A stretch of 7,546 nucleotides of DNA from Anaerolineales bacterium (GTDB taxonomy: Bacteria > Chloroflexota > Anaerolineae > Anaerolineales > E44-bin32). The translations under genes were made by a program, and so were the position numbers. The DNA lies in NCBI GenBank assembly GCA_023144145.1, contig JAGLGG010000123.1, positions 1 through 7,546 on the forward strand. Reading direction: 5' to 3'. The notes beneath the pieces are model-generated. The model searched no databases and was not told the origin of the DNA. It saw only the letters and a program-made list of their open reading frames with translations. Positions 1 to 6,246 of the stretch are shown piece by piece. Within the stretch, counting starts at the first letter, position 1; each line of letters opens with the position of its first letter.

Positions 1-222
1 AAATGCGACTTCTGTCTGCACCGAGCCGAAAACGGGGTCGTCCCTTCCTGTGTGAATGCTTGTCCTGCAGATACTCGGATATTTGGCGATATTAATGATT
101 CAGAGAGCGAGGTTTCTAAGATTGTTGCCGGAAACGCGACGCAGGTTTTAGAGCCCGAGTTGGGAACAAAACCACAGGTTTTCTATATCTTACCTGATGG
201 ATTTACGGGATTAGGAGGATAG
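1..222 (+). CDS. 4Fe-4S dicluster electron-transfer subunit (PsrB/TtrB/DmsB-like), C-terminal fragment
   Basis: The window opens inside this gene; 73 residues are visible in frame 1, ending at TAG 220-222. It begins with a CxxC motif (visible residues 2 and 5), followed by C17 and C21 in a CVNACP context, then TRIFGD. This is the CDFCxHR...PxCVxxCPxxxRxFGD block that is typical of the iron-sulfur subunits of DMSO-reductase-family complexes. The short tail ends YILPDGFTGLGG. The subunit would carry electrons through several [4Fe-4S] clusters between the membrane NrfD-type subunit and the molybdenum subunit encoded next. The gene for the membrane subunit starts 4 bases after the stop, and its ribosome binding site lies inside the end of this gene, so the two are probably translationally coupled. 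The start, the first cluster motifs and any signal peptide are outside the window. Confidence 0.93.
   Translation, partial: KCDFCLHRAENGVVPSCVNACPADTRIFGDINDSESEVSKIVAGNATQVLEPELGTKPQVFYILPDGFTGLGG
213..218 (+). promoter_or_regulatory. Ribosome binding site of the NrfD-like gene, embedded in the upstream coding region
   Basis: AGGAGG lies 8 bases before the ATG at 227 and is inside the last codons of the iron-sulfur subunit gene. It supports ATG 227 as the start and indicates translational coupling of the two subunits. Confidence 0.8.
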
Positions 223-226
223 AAAA

Positions 227-1084
227 ATGCTTGAATACGACATTACCCATCATCTGGCATTTGATTGGGTCATTGTAACCTACTTTTTTCTAGGTGGGCT
301 CAGCGCCGGCGCATTCTTTTTTTCCGTTGCTGCCAAACACTGGAAAAAAGAATTTGAGCCGATGGCAAAAACGGCGGCGATTGTAGCACCGCTTTCTGTA
401 GCGGCCGGAATGATCATGCTGTTGTTACATCTAGGACGGCCTTTGAGAGCCTGGAGACTCCTTTTGAATTTCCGGCCCGCGTCAGCTCTGTCGTGGGGAT
501 TCTGGTTTCTAAGCATCTACCTTATTTTGAGCGTTATCCATGCCTGGTTTCAATTCAGAGATGAAACACGGAGAGCGAAAGGAGTCGGCTATGCCGGACT
601 GCCTTTTGCCTTTTTCGTATCTGTATACTCTGCCGTACTGTTACAACAGGCTCCAGGAAAAGTACTGTGGCATCACTCAGCTGTTCTGCCATGGATGTTC
701 CTGACAGGTGGTGTTGTCTCTGGAATTTCCGTTGTCATGTTGATATCTGCCGGCAAGCTGCAGGCACCACAAATAAAGACTTTGGGTAAATTCCTGGCCT
801 GGTTGGTGGTGCTCGAATTGGCGATGATTGCCGGTGAAATCATCGTTTTCATAAACGGCGGAAGTGAAGAGGTCGCCGCAGCTTTGTTCCTCATAGCTAA
901 CGGCAAAGTGTATACGATACTCTTTTGGCTAGTTGAAGTGGTTATAGGGGCGGCTGTACCGGTGGTAATTTTATTTACGGGAAAATTCCCGAAGATAACC
1001 CAGTATGTCGCTTCGGTTCTATTACTAGTCGGTATATACATGATGAGATATATAGTGGTTATCGGCGGCCAAATAATCTCCTAA
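227..1084 (+). CDS. NrfD/PsrC-family membrane quinone-interacting subunit
   Basis: This is a 285-residue, highly hydrophobic protein and the membrane anchor of the molybdenum enzyme. It should exchange electrons between menaquinone or ubiquinone and the iron-sulfur subunit. I see eight likely membrane segments, at about residues 15-34, 49-68, 88-107, 123-140, 152-173, 186-208, 228-251 and 259-280, as in PsrC. Family hallmarks are the HLGRPLRAW block at 68-76 followed by the FRPASALSWG region (82-91), and a C-terminal MRYIVVIGGQ (273-282). It has no heme motif and no Tat signal, consistent with the NrfD family rather than a NarI-type cytochrome b. The length is slightly short but within the normal range. 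Neighbours are the iron-sulfur subunit upstream and the catalytic subunit 35 bases downstream, giving gene order B-C-A. That differs from A-B-C in classical psr/phs operons and resembles the order I recall for srdBCA (selenate reductase) of Bacillus; order alone does not establish the substrate. Confidence 0.93.
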   Translation: MLEYDITHHLAFDWVIVTYFFLGGLSAGAFFFSVAAKHWKKEFEPMAKTAAIVAPLSVAAGMIMLLLHLGRPLRAWRLLLNFRPASALSWGFWFLSIYLILSVIHAWFQFRDETRRAKGVGYAGLPFAFFVSVYSAVLLQQAPGKVLWHHSAVLPWMFLTGGVVSGISVVMLISAGKLQAPQIKTLGKFLAWLVVLELAMIAGEIIVFINGGSEEVAAALFLIANGKVYTILFWLVEVVIGAAVPVVILFTGKFPKITQYVASVLLLVGIYMMRYIVVIGGQIIS

Positions 1085-1100
1085 CACAGAAATAATTCAT

Positions 1101-1107
1101 GAGGAGG
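1101..1107 (+). promoter_or_regulatory. Ribosome binding site of the molybdopterin oxidoreductase gene
   Basis: GAGGAGG lies 12 bases before ATG 1120. The spacing is a little long. An earlier in-frame ATG at 1099 is closed by TGA after four codons, so it cannot be the start. A complete twin-arginine signal beginning at 1120 supports that start. Confidence 0.7.
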
Positions 1108-1119
1108 AACTGAAGGACT

Positions 1120-3636
1120 ATGAAACTATCACGCAGAAGATTTTTACGACTAAGTGCTCTGGGCGGAGCCTTTTTGGTCAGTATTCGTAACACTCCGAAA
1201 GCCTTTGCTCTCAACGGCAAGGTAATGTTGCTGCGAGGGGGTAAGGATTTCTCGCCAAAAACGAAAAAGGAACGTCAAGCTATCCCCTCAGCTTGTTGGC
1301 AGTGTGTATCCAGAGATACCATCCTTGCCTATGTCGAGGACGGCAGGTTGGTAAAAATTGAAGGGAATCCCAAATCCATAAGGAACCGTGGTTTGATCTG
1401 CAACAAGGGCCAGGCGGGGATTAACCAGGTATACGATCCCGACCGTCTCCTCTACCCGATGATCCGCGTCGGCAAAAGAGGCGAAGGAAAGTGGAAAAGA
1501 ATCTCCTGGGAAGAGGCTCTTGACCTTCTGATAGATGGAGGCGAGATCGCCGGGCACAAGGTGAAAGGACTCAAAACTCTTCGTGATGAGGGTCATCCCG
1601 AGAATTTCATGTTTCATTATGGACGGCTGAAAGGTTCGGACAGCAAAATTGTTGGCGATTTTCTTACCGCATACGGCACGGGGACAATAGGCAATCATAC
1701 ATCGATCTGCGAGGGTGGAAAATGGACTGCGCAGGAACTCTGCTGGGGAGTTCACTATGACGTCAACGACGTGGCGAATACTAAGATGATTCTAAACTTC
1801 GGCTGCAATTTTTTTGAAACCCATACCTCCCATATCCAAATGTACCAGAGAGCGATCGATGCGGTTTATAATAAGGGTGTAAAGCTCTATACCTTCGATA
1901 TTAGGTTGTCCAATACCGCGGCAAAATCCACCGAGTGGATCCCCATAAAGCCGGCCACGGATCTGGCCGTAGTGCTGGCTATGTGCAACCTCATCATGGG
2001 CAACGACCTGTACGATCGCGATTTCATCGAAACCTGGACAAATGTAACGGCAAATCAGCTAAAAGAGCATTTGAAGAAGTATACGCCAGAATGGGCAGAA
2101 AAAATCAGTGGAGTACCGGCAGGAAAAATCAGATCGTTAGCTATTGAGTTCGCCAATGCGAAGCCCGGCACCTGCGTTTCCTACCGAGGAGCAGTAGCCC
2201 ATTACAACGGAGTAGATACCGAGCGGGCCATGAAGATGCTGGATGCCATATGTGGATATATCGACATCAGAGGTGGAACGAATCACGGTATTGGAGCCAA
2301 GTGGTCCAGGCCGAGTGTAAGCGGCTCTACCAAAAAGCTTGGTATCCTCGACGGATTCTCTGGTGCAAGCGCCTATCCCACCCACCATGTCAATCATCAA
2401 GTTCTGAAAATGATTAAAGATGGAAAAAACGGACGCCCCGATATCTACTTCATCCACTGTTACAACCCGGTCTACGTAAACGGAGAATGTCAGGAAAACA
2501 TCGACATCCTGAAGGATGAGAAGCTCATTCCATTCGTCGTTTCGGCAGATATGGCCATGAGTGAATCAACCGCTCTCGCTGATCTTATCCTACCAGATGT
2601 AACCTATCTCGAGAGGTTGTCCTGGGATGACATGGTTTCCTACGAGATGATCCCCGAGTTTTACCTGCGGCAACCCGTGGTGAAGCCTTTGGGAGAGGTA
2701 AGGCAGTTTCAGGATGTCTGTTTAGAGCTGGCCAAGCGGCTGGGGCTTAAAATACCCTACGAGTCGACCCTCGATTATGTGCAACAATCCTGTAAGAAAA
2801 GCGGGGTGGATTTTGCGTACCTCAAGCAACATGGCGTGTGGCATGACCCATCTGCAAAGCCGAAATATTTGTCCTACGCCAAGGAACTTTCGGCGGATAG
2901 TTACACAGGATCCGATACTCTCTTTGATCGTAATACCGGTGTCTATTGGAACTGGAAAAAATCGAGTGCCAAAAGCAGGGAGGAAGCCGAATCCAAAGGC
3001 TACACAGAAACCAAGAATGCCTACAAGGGATACGTAGGCCAAAGAATCGGGGAGAAGGTTTTTGCGGGATTCAAACCGGACAAGATTAACAAATCCGGCA
3101 GGTTTGAGATTCATTCAGAGTTTTTGAAGAAGAAAGGGTTCCAGCCGATGCCCAGCTGGATACCAGTACCGGAGTTTGAAAAGAAAAAAGACAACGAGTT
3201 GATTCTGGCCAGCTACAAGGTAGCGGTTCAAACCCACTCTCGAACCCAGAACTGTAAATGGTTATCGGAGATTTATCACGACAATCCGGCTCTGATTAAT
3301 CCCATTACCGCAGCCAAGCTGGGGGTGAGGAACGGCTCCAGAGTCAAAGTTCGATCCCAAATCGGAGAAATTATCACTAAAGTGCATCTTTCGGAGGGAA
3401 TCATTCCGGGAATAATCGGGATTTCGTTCCACTGTGGTCACTGGGAATATGGTCGCTACGCGTCGGGTAAGAAATCATCGCAATATGCGGCCGGAAGAAA
3501 TTTCGATCCGGATCTCAGGCTGAAATGGTGGAAAAAAAACGGAATGCACCCCAACTGGATCATACCCAACAGCCCGGACCCGATAGCCGGGCAATGGAGA
3601 ATGAATGATACGGTTGTTACCGTAGAGAGAGCATAG
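1120..3636 (+). CDS. Tat-exported molybdopterin (bisMGD) oxidoreductase catalytic subunit, PsrA/PhsA/TtrA/SrdA-like
   Basis: This 838-residue protein is the catalytic subunit of a complex iron-sulfur molybdoenzyme of the DMSO reductase family. The N-terminus has a twin-arginine signal, SRRRFLR (4-10), a hydrophobic stretch (about 11-22) and a plausible cleavage site after AFA (28-30), so the enzyme works outside the cytoplasmic membrane. The [4Fe-4S] domain shows C59, C62 and C94, but the position of the third Cys is Asp66 (CWQCVSRD). The domain continues with YVEDGRLVKIEGNP, which aligns without a gap, so this is a substitution and not a frameshift. The presumed Mo ligand is C197, in SICEGGKW. 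Other family blocks are YDPDRLLYPM (105-114), the ISWEEAL block (128-134), TALADLILPDVTYLER (484-499) and a C-terminal cofactor-binding domain from about 690 to 838, including ALINPITAAKLG and NDTVV. It lies between the membrane subunit and its chaperone. Substrate is not determined: polysulfide, thiosulfate, tetrathionate, selenate or arsenate are all possible. Confidence 0.93.
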   Translation: MKLSRRRFLRLSALGGAFLVSIRNTPKAFALNGKVMLLRGGKDFSPKTKKERQAIPSACWQCVSRDTILAYVEDGRLVKIEGNPKSIRNRGLICNKGQAGINQVYDPDRLLYPMIRVGKRGEGKWKRISWEEALDLLIDGGEIAGHKVKGLKTLRDEGHPENFMFHYGRLKGSDSKIVGDFLTAYGTGTIGNHTSICEGGKWTAQELCWGVHYDVNDVANTKMILNFGCNFFETHTSHIQMYQRAIDAVYNKGVKLYTFDIRLSNTAAKSTEWIPIKPATDLAVVLAMCNLIMGNDLYDRDFIETWTNVTANQLKEHLKKYTPEWAEKISGVPAGKIRSLAIEFANAKPGTCVSYRGAVAHYNGVDTERAMKMLDAICGYIDIRGGTNHGIGAKWSRPSVSGSTKKLGILDGFSGASAYPTHHVNHQVLKMIKDGKNGRPDIYFIHCYNPVYVNGECQENIDILKDEKLIPFVVSADMAMSESTALADLILPDVTYLERLSWDDMVSYEMIPEFYLRQPVVKPLGEVRQFQDVCLELAKRLGLKIPYESTLDYVQQSCKKSGVDFAYLKQHGVWHDPSAKPKYLSYAKELSADSYTGSDTLFDRNTGVYWNWKKSSAKSREEAESKGYTETKNAYKGYVGQRIGEKVFAGFKPDKINKSGRFEIHSEFLKKKGFQPMPSWIPVPEFEKKKDNELILASYKVAVQTHSRTQNCKWLSEIYHDNPALINPITAAKLGVRNGSRVKVRSQIGEIITKVHLSEGIIPGIIGISFHCGHWEYGRYASGKKSSQYAAGRNFDPDLRLKWWKKNGMHPNWIIPNSPDPIAGQWRMNDTVVTVERA

Positions 3637-4293
3637 ATGAATTATACTGAGCTGGCCGAGCAAAGGAGCAATATCTATGGATTGCTCTCCCTGGTCTACT
3701 TACATGAGCCGACTATTGATTTTGTTCGGTTGCTAGCTTCCCGGGACATACAGGATTTATTGGAAGAGGCGGGATTCAATGTAGGTGAACAATTGAAAGA
3801 AGGGAATGAAGAAAATTTTCGTGAAGAATTGCAGGTGGAGTATGCCCGCCTCTTTCTTGGACCGGGTTCGCACGTTTGTCCTAACGAGTCTGTCTGGCGT
3901 GACGGAGGCAGCATGTTGTGGGGGAAAACGACCAGTCAGATAAAAAACCTGATAGAATCATTGGGCTTAACGTACCGCACCGATTGGTCAGGATTACCTG
4001 ACCATATCTGTGTGGAGTTGGAGTTGATGCAGAAATTGATTCTGAAAGAGAAGAAAGCCCGGGAACAGAAAAAAGAAGAAGAGGTTCGTACCTGTTTAGA
4101 AATTGAAGAAAAGTTCATGAATGAGCATCTCCTCGAGTGGATACCGTCTTTTTGTGATGAGGTAGTCAAAAAATCCCAGTTGCTTTTCTATAAAAGCATT
4201 GCGACTCTTACGAAACAATTTCTGGAGTACGAAAAGGAGCTTCTTCAGAATCTCTGTGCAACCAGTGATAGAGAGTCCCTGCTCACCGAATAA
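3637..4293 (+). CDS. TorD/DmsD-family molybdoenzyme chaperone
   Basis: This 218-residue soluble, mostly helical protein belongs to the TorD/DmsD/NarJ family. Such proteins bind the Tat signal and the apo-form of a specific molybdoenzyme and hold back export until the cofactor is inserted. Recognisable blocks are the EYARLFLGPG segment (69-78) followed by PNESVW (82-87), LPDHICVELELMQKL (120-134), and the C-terminal FMNEHLLEWIPSFC (160-173). These match the EYxRLFxGPG, PDHxxxELxFM and HLxxWxPxF signatures of the family. A Lys/Glu-rich stretch (about 137-160) lies between the last two. The ATG follows directly on the TAG of the catalytic gene (TAG|ATG) with only a weak purine-rich GAGAGAG as a ribosome binding site, so translation is probably by coupling. 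That arrangement makes the upstream catalytic subunit its almost certain client. Confidence 0.9.
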   Translation: MNYTELAEQRSNIYGLLSLVYLHEPTIDFVRLLASRDIQDLLEEAGFNVGEQLKEGNEENFREELQVEYARLFLGPGSHVCPNESVWRDGGSMLWGKTTSQIKNLIESLGLTYRTDWSGLPDHICVELELMQKLILKEKKAREQKKEEEVRTCLEIEEKFMNEHLLEWIPSFCDEVVKKSQLLFYKSIATLTKQFLEYEKELLQNLCATSDRESLLTE

Positions 4294-4320
4294 TCCGAAA
4301 AGTTTGTAGCACGAAGATAT

Positions 4321-5085
4321 ATGATAAATAAAATAAGGGTTAAGGCGGTTGAAGCTGATGTCTTAAAGCCTTTTTTGGATCATCTCCGGGAGTTGAGAAC
4401 AAGACTCCTCGTCTCGGTAATTGCCATCGGAGTCACCTCTGTTGTCTCATTTATTTTTTATAACCAGATCATTACATTCCTGTTCACTCCTTTTGAGTTG
4501 TTCGAAAGGACGGAAACCGGCGAGATTCTGTTTGTCAATACAATTTTTGAAGGTTTTATCACTAAGGTGAAAGTGGCCCTGCTTGCGGGGGCTGTTTTTT
4601 CGATGCCAGTTCACTTTTATAACCTTGTTAGGTTTGTTTTTCCAGGACTTACAGCCAAAGAGAGGAAAGTGATTATCTTTTCTTTATGCGCTAGTTTTAT
4701 TCTAGTTGGATTCAGCGCCTATTACAGCTATTACAAAGTGATCCCGATTTCTGTGCAGTTTCTTACCAGTTCGGGTTTTATTCCAAAGAATGTCGGGTTT
4801 ATTCTGAATTTTGGGAAAAACATCTTCTATATTTTTCGCTTTCTGCTTGTTACGTTAATTCTTTTCCAACTGCCAATCGTTTTAGAGGTACTTCTGGTTA
4901 TGGGCTTGGTAAAGAGAAAAACCCTCTTGCGGGCCAGCCGGTACATTATCGTTTTGATATTCGTTTTGTCGGCAACGCTTACCCCGCCGGATTTTATCTC
5001 TCAGGTTAGTCTAGCCCTGCCATTGATTGTTTTATACTTCCTGACCATCCTGATCGCTAGACTTTTTCGGTTTGGAGAAGGCTGA
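4321..5085 (+). CDS. tatC: Sec-independent protein translocase TatC
   Basis: This 254-residue polytopic membrane protein is the core signal-peptide receptor of the twin-arginine translocon, which exports folded, cofactor-loaded proteins. The conserved HLRELRTRL lies at 21-29, with E24 equivalent to the signal-binding Glu15 of E. coli TatC. The second conserved acidic residue is E114, in FPGLTAKERK (108-116). TPPD is at 221-224, before the last two membrane segments. Six membrane segments fit the sequence, at about 29-47, 84-104, 117-138, 168-189, 207-220 and 228-247. The block normally written FExP before the fifth segment reads FQLP, with Gln183 in place of the usual Glu. The N-terminus is about 10 residues longer than usual before HLxELR and the ribosome binding site is weak, so the start is uncertain. 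It ends in TGATG, sharing one base with the next gene. Confidence 0.95.
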   Translation: MINKIRVKAVEADVLKPFLDHLRELRTRLLVSVIAIGVTSVVSFIFYNQIITFLFTPFELFERTETGEILFVNTIFEGFITKVKVALLAGAVFSMPVHFYNLVRFVFPGLTAKERKVIIFSLCASFILVGFSAYYSYYKVIPISVQFLTSSGFIPKNVGFILNFGKNIFYIFRFLLVTLILFQLPIVLEVLLVMGLVKRKTLLRASRYIIVLIFVLSATLTPPDFISQVSLALPLIVLYFLTILIARLFRFGEG

Positions 5086-5348
5086 TGTTTGGATTGGGAC
5101 TATGGGAAATCGTGATTATCGTGGTTGCGGCAATAATATTTATCAGACCCAGGGATTTGCCAACCTTTCTTCGTAATTTAGGGAAATTGTACAGGCGGAT
5201 AACGGATCTTTATAAAAACATGTCCGATATGATGAAAAATGTTGAAGATGAAATCAGAAAGACGGCAGTGACGGCAGATACGGCGAATAGCGGCATAGAA
5301 AAGGAACAACTAGTATTGGATTCAGCGGATAAATTACCAAAGGAGTGA
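5085..5348 (+). CDS. tatB: TatB-like Tat translocase subunit
   Basis: This 87-residue protein has the single-span plus amphipathic-helix layout of the TatA/TatB family. The N-terminal membrane segment (about 6-20) carries the polar Glu8 of GLWEIVII. A hinge RPRDLP (21-26) and a long amphipathic and charged helix (about 27-59) follow, with an acidic, low-complexity tail after that. The RPRDLP hinge, Glu at position 8 and the longer charged helix favour TatB over TatA. TatB would partner TatC in recognising the twin-arginine signal. The start ATG overlaps the tatC stop (TGATG), with GGAG 8 bases upstream inside tatC. The distinction from TatA rests on short motifs; a second TatA is the alternative. 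Confidence 0.82.
   Translation: MFGLGLWEIVIIVVAAIIFIRPRDLPTFLRNLGKLYRRITDLYKNMSDMMKNVEDEIRKTAVTADTANSGIEKEQLVLDSADKLPKE
5262..5288 (+). repeat. Three imperfect 9-base tandem units inside the TatB-like gene
   Basis: The units ACGGCAGTG, ACGGCAGAT and ACGGCGAAT follow one another in frame and encode TAV-TAD-TAN (residues 60-68), at the junction between the charged helix and the tail. This looks like a small in-frame duplication in a flexible linker; no function is implied. Confidence 0.55.
5339..5345 (+). promoter_or_regulatory. Ribosome binding site of the tatA-like gene
   Basis: AAAGGAG lies 6 bases before ATG 5352 and overlaps the last codons of the TatB-like gene. It is one of the strongest ribosome binding sites in the operon, in keeping with TatA being needed in excess over TatB and TatC. 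Confidence 0.7.
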
Positions 5349-5351
5349 CTT

Positions 5352-5537
5352 ATGATAGGCACAACAGAAATTCTCATTATTGGCGGAGTGATTGTACTAC
5401 TGTTTGGGGCTGCTGCCATTCCCAAATTTACCCGGGCTATCGGCAAAGCTAAGGGAGAGTTTGAAAAAGGAATGCAAGATAGCAAATCGCTAGGGACGCC
5501 TACGGAGAAAGGCGAAAGCGAAAAAGAGAAGAAGTAA
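5352..5537 (+). CDS. tatA: TatA-like twin-arginine translocase pore subunit
   Basis: This 61-residue protein has a short N-terminal membrane helix (about 5-18) starting GTTEILIIGG. The hallmark LFG (17-19) follows, then the hinge AAAIPKF, an amphipathic helix TRAIGKAKGEFEKGM (27-41) and a charged Lys/Glu tail. FGxxxxPxxxRxxGKAxxEF is the TatA signature. TatA oligomerises to let folded Tat substrates cross the membrane. Glu6 occupies the place of the polar Gln8 of E. coli TatA. It lies 3 bases after the TatB-like gene and 26 bases before mobB. Together with tatC and tatB it makes a complete TatABC-type set. Confidence 0.88.
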   Translation: MIGTTEILIIGGVIVLLFGAAAIPKFTRAIGKAKGEFEKGMQDSKSLGTPTEKGESEKEKK

Positions 5538-5563
5538 AGATGGTATAAAGAGGTCTTGAATCG

Positions 5564-6130
5564 ATGGATCTAAAGAAATCTGGCCCGCCGATATTTTCCA
5601 TCATTGGAAAATCAAACAGCGGTAAAACAACTCTGCTCGAAAAATTGATCGCCGAGCTAAAAAAACGCGGCTACAAGGTGGGAGTAATAAAACATCATGC
5701 TCACAATAGGATTGAGATAGATAAGAGGGGCAAAGATACGTGGCGCCACGCCCAGGCAGGGGCGGACGCAGTCGCTTTGGTTTCTCCTAGAAAGGCGTTT
5801 GTCATTCGCACAACTGATAACGAAATGCATCTCCAAACGGTAGCAACCATGCTTGGCGAGGTCGACGTCTTGCTAACGGAAGGTTACAGCTGGGCGGACA
5901 CTTTCAAAATTGAAGTGGTACGGGGTGCCAACAACGGTGGTGAACTAACCAGATCCCCGGCGGAACTCGGCGCTTTGGTCACCGACAAGTCTTTTGATAT
6001 CGAGGTACCTTGTTTTGGGCTTGAGGAAACAGAGAAACTGGCAGATTTTTTAGAGCAGCGTGTGTCCAGGAAAATCTGGTTTCGTAAGACTGAGCCGTAT
6101 CTGGCTGAATTACAAGTACAGAGGCAATAA
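5564..6130 (+). CDS. mobB: Molybdopterin-guanine dinucleotide biosynthesis accessory GTPase MobB
   Basis: This 188-residue P-loop GTPase assists the conversion of molybdopterin to the bisMGD cofactor used by DMSO-reductase-family enzymes. Walker A is GKSNSGKT (15-22). The conserved VIKHHAH segment lies at 41-47, followed by EIDKRGKDTWRHAQAGA (51-67), the D..GKD(T/S)..H..AGA signature of MobB. LLTEGYSWADTFKIEV (103-118) matches the (V)EG(F/Y)....KIEV block. AAAGAGGT at 5547-5554 is a ribosome binding site 10 bases before the ATG. The tail beyond about residue 167 is not clearly conserved. It is the last gene of the plus-strand operon. No mobA is present in the window; the guanylyltransferase must be elsewhere. 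Placement beside a bisMGD enzyme fits its role well. Confidence 0.92.
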   Translation: MDLKKSGPPIFSIIGKSNSGKTTLLEKLIAELKKRGYKVGVIKHHAHNRIEIDKRGKDTWRHAQAGADAVALVSPRKAFVIRTTDNEMHLQTVATMLGEVDVLLTEGYSWADTFKIEVVRGANNGGELTRSPAELGALVTDKSFDIEVPCFGLEETEKLADFLEQRVSRKIWFRKTEPYLAELQVQRQ

Positions 6131-6246
6131 TACAACCCGACCTCTAGTGATAATCCCGTTCGTGCCTCAACATCCCGTGGAAATCAAGTGAGAACAGATT
6201 ACCGATTTCTGCTAAACTCCAATGCGATTAACATCGCACCAGTGAT
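6131..6246. other. Convergent intergenic region
   Basis: These 116 bases separate the 3' ends of the plus-strand molybdoenzyme operon and the minus-strand cytochrome operon. I see no gene. They contain a perfect 6-bp hairpin near the cytochrome end, listed separately, and no clear T-run on either strand. Confidence 0.7.
6223..6238 (-). terminator. Possible transcription terminator hairpin downstream of the cytochrome pair
   Basis: TGCGAT (6223-6228) and ATCGCA (6233-6238) form a perfect 6-bp stem around a 4-base loop. In minus-strand RNA the stem can be lengthened by G-U pairs and is followed by UUGGAGUUU, a poor U-tract. On the plus strand the flank is not U-rich. It lies 9 bases beyond the minus-strand stop codon. 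The stem is short, so this is a weak candidate. Confidence 0.35.

Noticed and set aside
673..1041. Open frame of 122 codons on the minus strand
   Set aside because: It is opposite the NrfD-like gene, and its content is what one expects from the reverse complement of hydrophobic codons.
1099..1113. ATG at 1099 as a start for the molybdoenzyme
   Set aside because: It is in frame but is closed by TGA after four codons, and the ribosome binding site lies inside it.
1288..1755. Open frame of 155 codons on the minus strand
   Set aside because: It lies wholly opposite the strongly conserved FeS and Mo-ligand region of the catalytic subunit and has no recognisable domain.
6121..6168. GAGGCA / TGCCTC inverted repeat at the end of mobB as a terminator
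   Set aside because: The stem is only 6 bp around a loop of 36 bases and has no following T-run.
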